Assembly (NCBI GenBank): GCA_022578605.1
Contig: MU394177.1
Span: 1 to 38,842, forward strand
Direction of reading: 5' to 3'
DNA from: Camillea tinctor
Taxonomy: Eukaryota > Ascomycota > Sordariomycetes > Xylariales > Xylariaceae
Length of the DNA stretch: 38,842 bases
The notes beneath the pieces are model-generated. The model saw only the letters and a program-made list of their open reading frames with translations. It searched no databases and was not told the origin of the DNA. The translations under genes and the position numbers were made by a program. This document shows, one piece after another, positions 32,218 to 38,842 of the stretch (positions are counted from its first letter, which is position 1; every line of letters starts with the position of its first letter).

Positions 32218-33325
32218 GATGAGACGACCGATAATAGGTAATGGATAAAAGGTATTGTAATGTTACGCTGGAATTTGCATTCGATAGTAGGGCTTAATTA
32301 CTTCGATTGAAATGGGAGACTTCCATATATCATATCAAGCACGAGACTGGCTCACTAGCCTGTCCATGTAAGTAAGTAGCTTACCTACATCCCACCGGAT
32401 GGGTACGTAGATAACCGTAGGTTATGTCTTATCAATTGTGTGCTAAGGGGAGAATAAATAACTCTTAGATGTAGGTTATGTATATATACTAGGTAGGTTA
32501 CCTATGTATATAAGGGGACAAGTCTTTAGAAGATAATAGATACCCTTATATGTATGTATGTAGGTTATATACGTAGGAATAAATAGACATCTCACCATAC
32601 CGGGAGGAGTCAAACGCACCATGCACACATCCTCTTATGATAATTACCTACCGATACAGATATCGTCCTGTTTGTTTGTACATATCTACAGATGACTTCT
32701 ATTCTCACATGATGAGACTGAACTCCCCCCCCCTTTTTTTTTTCTCTTCTTTTTCTTTAGACAAGGTAAGACAGAAGTGATGAGTGATATGTTGCTTTAA
32801 GCCTGGATCAGATGGTTTGGATTTGTTGATTCATATTTTTGTATATATATAGTACATTGAATCGATCATGTTAAGTTTGTGTTGCAGAATCGATAATGGG
32901 TAATGGATGATGGCGTTGATGATATGTAACATGACAGAATCCAACTCCCAAACTCGTGCCATAGTATGTAGTGGTAGTAGTATATGACGAGCTACAACCG
33001 ACCTTTTTCTTTTTTTTTTCTTTTCTTCTCTTTGCCTCTCATCCCTTTTTCCTGCTTGAATTGTGGGATTGTATTTTACGAACCCCCCCACAAGGCTGGA
33101 AAAGCATACGTGAAACCCCGGAACAAAGATAGCCTTTCTCAATGTACAGTGCTCCTCATTGGAGAGGGGTATTCCGAATGATGTCCCGTCCTCTGAGAAG
33201 CCTTATCCCCTGCCATCCCCTTTTCTCCTTTCCCCGTTTTCCCGTTTTCCCCATTCCTGACCATTGCACCGTTTTCTGCCTCTAGTAGCGCATTGTCGAT
33301 GTTGACCGAAAAAAAATTATGATAA
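32218..33325. other. Convergent spacer, no gene seen
   Basis: Between the cPLA2 stop (+) and the mL44 stop (-), so two 3' UTRs. AT-rich and T-tract-rich (for example about 32727-32760 and 33004-33020), with TAGGTA-type motifs at about 32380-32570. Small open frames without motifs. Confidence 0.5.
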
Positions 33326-34624
33326 CTATGAAATGACCTCTCCGATATCCACGTAGACCGGCTTCCAGGGGGCAGCATCTTCAGACAACATGTCGCTGGG
33401 TAGGTTAACATCACCGGGGCTATATAAATACCAGGCTTTCAGTGCATTGATAGCAGCTGAAATTCTAGCAGAATCCAGACTAGGCCCGAAACCCTCGCCT
33501 AGCTTATCACGCCCGCTGTAGATGCCGACAACGAAGACGGGTGTTCTGCTCAGACGACCCGTCTCGCTGAGGAGTCTGGCAACAGGCGCCTCGAAGTTCT
33601 CGCGCGCGCATAGCCGCGCGAGTTCCCGCGTCGGTATCTTGAATTCAAATAGACTAGATAGGTTCAACTGCCGCGAGAGGATATGCGCTTTCACAAAGGC
33701 CTTGGCAGCATCCCGTCCAGAGTGCAACCAGACGGCACCAATCAGGGCGCGCACGAAGTTCGCATAGGCAGTATGCTTTATATCGTCCTCTAGTAGATCT
33801 TTGGTGTTTCTCCCGCCGCTCACATCTAGGGCGTCATGCTCTACCTTCTTCTGTCCCGGAACCATTTCGCCGAATGCGTCATCGTATAGCACCCGACTAC
33901 TTGTGCCTCTCCGCCATTTGTACCTCTGTAGCTCTTTAGACTCGCTACGCACGTAGCCCCACTTGCCCATAGAAACGGTCGCCCGGTCGTGGGCATACTG
34001 CAGGAGACCCGGGTCCACCTCCTCACCCGGGGCAGCGGCGCATTCCACACCCCAGGCGTGGGCGACCTGGTACAAGGCGGGAACACCGGCGTAGGCCTTC
34101 ATGGCGGCGAAGAGAATACTCATAGGCAGACGTGGGTAGCGGGTAATGAGCCACTCGGATGCGTGATACTGCAACAGAGCAGCGCCACTATAGGCTAGGG
34201 TTGCATTGTTGAAGCGGGGATGCGCGTCGGCGGAGGAATCTACGAGGGTGCGGGCGAGGACCTCAACCGAGAGCTTCGAGGGGAGGGAGAGTCGCGCATG
34301 GAGAGCGGAGAGCTTGGCGGACAGACGTGCTCGGTCTGGATGTGGTGAGGGAAGTGGCATTTTACTGTAGTCTGGTCCTTCATCGGGTGGTGTCTCGAGG
34401 GGGATTTCTGAGGACTCGCCCTCCTCGTATATGGCATCGGGCGACAAAGCCTCGGTAGATTGACATCTTATCTGGGTCTGGCTAAGGCGCTGCAGCGTGG
34501 GTGCTGGTAACTTGGAGACTCGAACGGCTTGTGATATTCTGTTCGAACAGGCCGTGGCCGAGCGGGCGGGACATGTGGCGAGCAATTGGCTGGGTAATAG
34601 CCTGTCGATTCGTATTCTCTTCAT
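33326..34624 (-). CDS. Mitochondrial large ribosomal subunit protein mL44 (MRPL3)
   Basis: Single exon, 432 residues. The first ~60 residues (MKRIRIDRLLPSQLLA onward) are Arg/Ser-rich with no acidic block, a mitochondrial presequence. The rest matches the mL44 plan: an RNase III-like domain at about 100-330 (blocks RFNNATLAYSGAALLQYH and HTAYANFVRALIGAVWLHSG) and a C-terminal dsRNA-binding-like region at about 345-410 (VVGIYSGRDKLGEGFGPSL, then SARISAAINALKAWY). Family knowledge: mL44/MRPL3 is a structural protein of the mitoribosomal large subunit; the RNase III fold is catalytically degenerate. Divergent from the complex I-like gene, start-to-start 626 bases. Confidence 0.88.
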   Translation of the reverse strand: MKRIRIDRLLPSQLLATCPARSATACSNRISQAVRVSKLPAPTLQRLSQTQIRCQSTEALSPDAIYEEGESSEIPLETPPDEGPDYSKMPLPSPHPDRARLSAKLSALHARLSLPSKLSVEVLARTLVDSSADAHPRFNNATLAYSGAALLQYHASEWLITRYPRLPMSILFAAMKAYAGVPALYQVAHAWGVECAAAPGEEVDPGLLQYAHDRATVSMGKWGYVRSESKELQRYKWRRGTSSRVLYDDAFGEMVPGQKKVEHDALDVSGGRNTKDLLEDDIKHTAYANFVRALIGAVWLHSGRDAAKAFVKAHILSRQLNLSSLFEFKIPTRELARLCARENFEAPVARLLSETGRLSRTPVFVVGIYSGRDKLGEGFGPSLDSARISAAINALKAWYLYSPGDVNLPSDMLSEDAAPWKPVYVDIGEVIS

Positions 34625-35249
34625 GGTTTTTATTTTTTTATAGACCTAGACCCCTCATGCCAATTGGTGAAAGATTATTGAGACACGGATGTTGTCGGTG
34701 GAGGGGTTTTTTCTTTTTGTTGGTTCTAGGTCTATATGAGGGTCCTCTCTCTCTCTCTCGTGCCTGGTTCGGGAAAAAAAGTTTCTAAAGGTTTAAAGAG
34801 CTTGCGGGCGGGTTCTTGTGAGGCGCACTAGGGGGGGGGGGGTAGGATTTCCTCATGGTCCGTGCATATATGGCTTAGGTAAGGTGGGGGAATTCCAATC
34901 CATTACACAATTTCCTCAGGAAGTTGACCTTACATAAGCTATGCGGTCACCTGGGCACCTACTAGAAAGTTTTTGATTCAAGTGCTACCGGACTAATCAT
35001 TACACCCTTTCCGTTGTGTCCCCACCTTACATAAGTACTTACCTGATATATGCTTACCTAATGATCCTACTTTACCTAACCAGCGGGTCCCATTCTTTGT
35101 CTTATCCAATCCCGTCAATTCAATTGTCGTCAATAGACTGAACATTGAACTCCCAAAGCCCATTTCCCTTTCCCACTACCCATCCATCCCGCAATTCACG
35201 TCAACTAGTAATTGCAACAAGATCTCCATTCATCTCCTGCGCAGACAAG
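34625..35249. promoter_or_regulatory. Divergent promoter region of two mitochondrial genes
   Basis: 625 bases between the ATG of mL44 (-) and the ATG of the complex I-like gene (+). It contains a CT run and a 12-G run near 34830-34842 and no coding frame. A shared promoter is inferred from position only. Confidence 0.5.
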
Positions 35250-35739
35250 ATGGTAAGCAATTGCCATATCCTACATATACCTACTAGCCAATGCAACGCT
35301 AACAACATACTATATAGGGTGGTGGTCCCCGAGTCCCGTAAGCTATCAAGTCCTCTTCCCGCTTAGCGACCTCAGCAGCGCCGGCGCATAAGAGCCAGTC
35401 CTCACCTCGCAAATAGGTATCCCAAGCACGTCTGGTCGCCCGCCGGTGGTTGGTACACCCAACCAGCCAACTGGAAGGCAAACACTGCCTTTTTTGGAGT
35501 AGTAATTATCGGCATTGCTGCCCTCGCATTCAACCTCAGTGCCGAGCGGGAATATAGACATAAGATGCCCGAGCCGGGCCGGTTCTTCCCAAGTCGATAG
35601 TACGTCCGAGACCCTATCGCTATGCTTGATGGTAATGGCAAATTTATATACGCTTGGATGCTGACAAAAGGGGCGCAGTTGGAGTAAACAAATCAAAGAG
35701 CACGAGGCGGCACAGAAGGCGAACAAAAGCGATTCCTAA
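35250..35739 (+). CDS. Complex I accessory subunit-like protein (NDUFB6-like)
   Basis: Four exons: 35250-35252 (only the ATG), 35318-35337, 35417-35599 and 35679-35739, giving 88 residues. Introns are 65, 79 and 79 nt, with GTAAGC, GTAAGC and GTACGT donors and TATAG, AATAG and CGCAG acceptors; all phases match. The product begins MGGGPRVPYPKHVWSPAGGW (residues 1-20), has WYTQPANWKANTA next, one membrane helix at about 35-52, and a charged tail ending KANKSDS. The HVWSPAGGW/NWK start and single helix resemble fungal proteins annotated as the small NADH-ubiquinone oxidoreductase (6.6 kDa/NDUFB6) subunit; I recall this from family pattern, not from a search. Alternative: another small inner-membrane protein. 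Confidence 0.72.
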
Positions 35740-38700
35740 ATCCATGGCGATCACCAATATAATGTACATCTAACATACTCACACCAAGGAAATAGAGGGC
35801 TTCATCTTTAACATGTGGGGAGATAGTGGCTAACAACTTGAATGCCTATTCTGGTTGTCTGATTGCCCAGTGTTTTCCCATCCGTTTACCAACTCTGTAT
35901 AACGTAGGCAGGCATCTGGATACTAGGACAGGACACTGGGGAGCTTGATTCTGTAGTCGCGACATAACCTTCGGAGAGCCCTCATATACGATGTCTCCCG
36001 TGTCTTGAGTACGTCAGAACGCCGGGGTAACGACGTGATCGATCAAATCTTTGTGTGCTTGGATTACCTCCTTGATTCCTACAGCCAACGATTTTTGTTC
36101 CCATCGATTAGATCGTACTCTTGGCATGACGATGATGATTCAATCAACTTATGGTTCACTTGGATAGCCATCTCAATATGTGCCTAATAATTGGGTAGCC
36201 TATAATTCTAGAAGCTGACAAGCATATTGTGCTCCATTTCCGGTGATGGTTTCAATATTAGAATGGAGGGTCTGCTTCTCACCTCTTGAACGGCTTCCCC
36301 TCATTGAATTCACTGCATAATCATATCTGCTACCTACCTACCTACCATACTCGAATCCCCTTTCTATCTGCCTTACCTGGTTTGGCTTGGCTTGCGAGCT
36401 ATCAGTAAAGAACTATCATCTTAGCTCTCATATAGATGGCATAACAGACAAGCCCATTCAGCCAATAATTAGATTATGCCGCGTGCTATTCTTCATACAT
36501 CTCCCGAAGAAAGAGCCTGAACTAAGAGAATCGCGAGACGTGCTGAGAGTTTCATACTCGGGGAGCGTGACATGATGATTAGATCATTCCTCCAAGTTTT
36601 TGGTGTTTTTTCTTTTCTTTTCCAGTGATTAAGAACTATGATAAAAATGAATGAATCGAAACTTCTCATCTATCTTAAACTAGTGAGCTATATACCATGA
36701 CACTCTATGTGATCCCCAGGACATGGGGTCGAGGGTTTCCCCCCAGGTTTTGGCATCATAACTTGCGGAGATGTGTTTGGTACTAAGCTGGATACTAATT
36801 AGTCTGCATCGATGAGGGTGATATATCAAGAAATCGCAAGTTTCGAAGCCGCGTAGAACCCTTTTCAGAGATCTGGGGAGGATCAGCGATACCTAAATTA
36901 CTCCTGTTCGAAACAAATATAAGAATGTAAGACATGGAGAGCCGGGGACGCGCCGCGTGCCGCGCGAGATGACCAGCTCGCGTGCGACTTTTATGACTAC
37001 ACACAATAGTGCAACAGGTCTCGATTAGGTTGTTTTAGTTTTCCCCTTTCTAAAAGAGAAACTCGTGCCCGCATGTTTCACCTAGGTAATAGACTAGCTG
37101 GCTGCTGTCGATCGACTTCTAGAAAATCCATCATTATCACGGACTCTCGGGCCGTTGGTATCACCCGCACATGCGTGGAATGGACACAAGAAGTCTTGTA
37201 AGCGGCATGAAACGTTCCTCAAGCAACACTTAATCGTAGACGGACATGCAAAACATGCTTTCCTAAAGCCTATATATCTGACGCTTAAAATAAGTCGTGC
37301 AATGATAGGTTAGGAATCTCGAGAGCCTGACCGACGACCAAGTTATAAGCATAGTTAGAAACTCGATATAGGTAGATCTGATAATAGTGAACTTGAGGTT
37401 TGCCCTGCCAGTATGGGTAGCAGGACGTGAGAACACAGGCAACCGAGATAATGTGGGCTGTCAAGCATGTATATATATATATATATTGTCTACGTCGAGC
37501 AGGTCGCGGTAGGAAGGTTGCTTACGTATTCTGTTATCAGAACTAAGCGGATCGGCCGGTGATGATTGACGTGACGTGACAGCCCACGATGCAACTCCGA
37601 GCCCAAGATCGCCAACCATGGTACAGAGCGGGGCAGGCGGAAAGAGAGTATTATTATTTGCACTATGTAGTTGGGCAAGCTGGTCCAGCACGGTACATGG
37701 ATGATGGGATGCTCACCTGTTTTTTTTTCTTTTTTTCCCTCTGAATCTGGGTGGGGTGGAAGAGATCCAATCTTGGATACGGGGTGAACGAGGTGACGGG
37801 ATGAAGCTTGGACGGGAGCAACTCAGGGGGTCTCGTACACTATGTCCTAAAAGATGCATAAAATTGTTCATATATTGAGCGCCAGACCGCTAAGATTTTC
37901 GGGCGAGGGGGTTTTTATGAAACAAATTCAAGGTGGTCCAGGTCGACCGCTCATGCGATTTTTGGTGTTCGCTGCCTCCGCTCGGAGATTTTGATGAGAT
38001 CCCGGTGGCACTGAGACTGATCATTTCACTCCACGACGACGCCTCACAAGGCCTCACGGCCCGTACATGAATAGTCTTCCTCATCCGAGACATTCTGACA
38101 CAGCGAGCTCAATAGATAGTTGACCTAGGTCTGCATGCAGTCGGAGGTATACTAAGGGCGATACGCTAAGTAACAAGAAGAAATAAGACCTACCCATCGA
38201 ACTCAGGTAGGTAAATTACATGAAAAAGAAGTCTTCATAGACCGAACAACATCTATCAGCAACGAATTAGAGTGCGTAGACTAGAAGGGATGCAACGCGT
38301 TAGAAACACCACCTCTAAGCTTGGCTGAAGTATAGTCTCTCAAAAATAGAAATCGAACAGCAACTTCTCCTAAGAACAGTACACACCCGACGGCAGTATA
38401 GTGAATTTTGGGTATATTCCCGTGTGCACATGTGCACTAGGTATGCGTAGATTTGCGTGGCTTTTAATTGGACCCGTCAACAAAGTATTCCATGATATGT
38501 TGAGTACCTACCCGGGTAGTCAAGTAACCACTATTCGGTAAGCCGTGATCATACCTATATACTCGCGCACACCTATTCTATCTATAGGTAGTGTACCAAG
38601 TACGAACTAGCATACACCTACAGCTAGCATGAACCACAGATATAATCTTATGCATAGGGCTGGTGGCAACAATAGCCTTTAGGTGTGTGGAGCGGCATGC

Positions 38701-38747
38701 CGTGTGGTGGAGGTCATCCCAGGCACTGCTCCGAATACTCTCTCTAC
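35740..38747. other. 3-kb gene-less stretch
   Basis: About 3 kb with no supported gene. Open frames are 60-76 residues, on both strands, without motifs or splice context. It has simple TACC repeats near 36337, an (AT)n run near 37470-37486, T tracts near 37721, and TACCTAGGTA-like motifs near 37080 and 38123. It could be decayed repeat sequence, but I see no transposase remnant. Confidence 0.5.
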
Positions 38748-38842
38748 TACAGTAAACCCTCTCCATAACGATATGAAAAAACACACACTTCGTATCGTTA
38801 TAGAGAGATTATCGTTAAGGAAGATTTCTTAGCAAAGTGGGT
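38748..38842 (+). mobile_element. Probable terminus of a pogo/Tc1-mariner type transposon
   Basis: After a TA dinucleotide (38748-38749), the sequence begins CAGTAAACCCTCTCC and continues with ATAACGATA (38765-38773), its inverse TATCGTTAT (38793-38801), and TATCGTTA again (38810-38817). The CAGT..ACCCTC start next to TA and TATCG/TAACGA subterminal repeats are typical of fungal pogo-like elements. Only one end is in the window; no transposase frame is visible, so it may be a full element, a MITE or a fragment. Confidence 0.6.

Overview
The window looks like nuclear DNA of a filamentous ascomycete (Pezizomycotina, probably Sordariomycetes). Genes are split by short introns, mostly 50-90 nt, with GTAAGT/GTATGT-like donors and CTAAC-like branch sites just before the acceptor. 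There is a HET-domain gene, a microsomal P450 with the fungal exon pattern, a mitochondrial-type cPLA2, and long AT-rich intergenic spacers full of microsatellites and copies of the palindrome TACCTAGGTA. I rebuilt the gene models by hand from splice signals and reading phase, so several genes extend beyond any single open frame.

Layout. 1-2.9 kb: an (ATT)30 tract, then a CCDC124/Oxs1-type ribosome-associated protein gene (-). 2.9-4.9 kb: an intronless HET-domain gene (+). 6.5-7.5 kb: a small single-pass membrane protein gene (-), with microsatellites upstream. 8.9-10.6 kb: a histidine acid phosphatase of the phytase family with an N-terminal membrane anchor (-). 11.3-12.8 kb: a Ser/Pro-rich orphan protein in three exons (-). 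14.7-16.0 kb: SEC62 (+), convergent with a seven-exon RNase T2 gene (16.3-17.7 kb, -) that appears to contain a 12-nt micro-exon. 18.8-19.5 kb: a GNAT acetyltransferase (-). 21.4-23.1 kb: a 570-residue orphan (-). 24.6-25.8 kb: a metallo-beta-lactamase-fold hydrolase (+). 26.7-28.9 kb: a nine-exon cytochrome P450 (+) whose sixth intron holds the only assembly gap. 29.7-32.2 kb: a mitochondrial cPLA2-type phospholipase (+) with an overlapping upstream ORF. 33.3-34.6 kb: mitoribosomal protein mL44 (-), divergent from a small complex I-like subunit gene (35.2-35.7 kb, +) whose first exon is only the ATG. From 35.7 kb to the end there is no supported gene. The last ~90 bases look like the start of a Tc1/mariner-pogo type transposon.

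Function. Most genes are housekeeping: ER translocation (Sec62), mitochondrial translation and respiration (mL44, complex I subunit), ribosome-associated factor, mitochondrial phospholipid turnover. They are mixed with environment-facing genes: the phytase-like phosphatase, RNase T2, HET protein, P450 and MBL hydrolase. The P450 and MBL hydrolase are neighbours on the same strand, but no polyketide synthase, NRPS or terpene synthase is present, so I do not call a biosynthetic cluster. I did not find an unmistakable undescribed system. The most interesting items are gene-structure oddities (micro-exon, start-codon-only exon, ATGA-coupled uORF, possible 21-nt cassette exon) and the dispersed intergenic palindrome. 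No tRNA, rRNA or CRISPR was recognised by eye.
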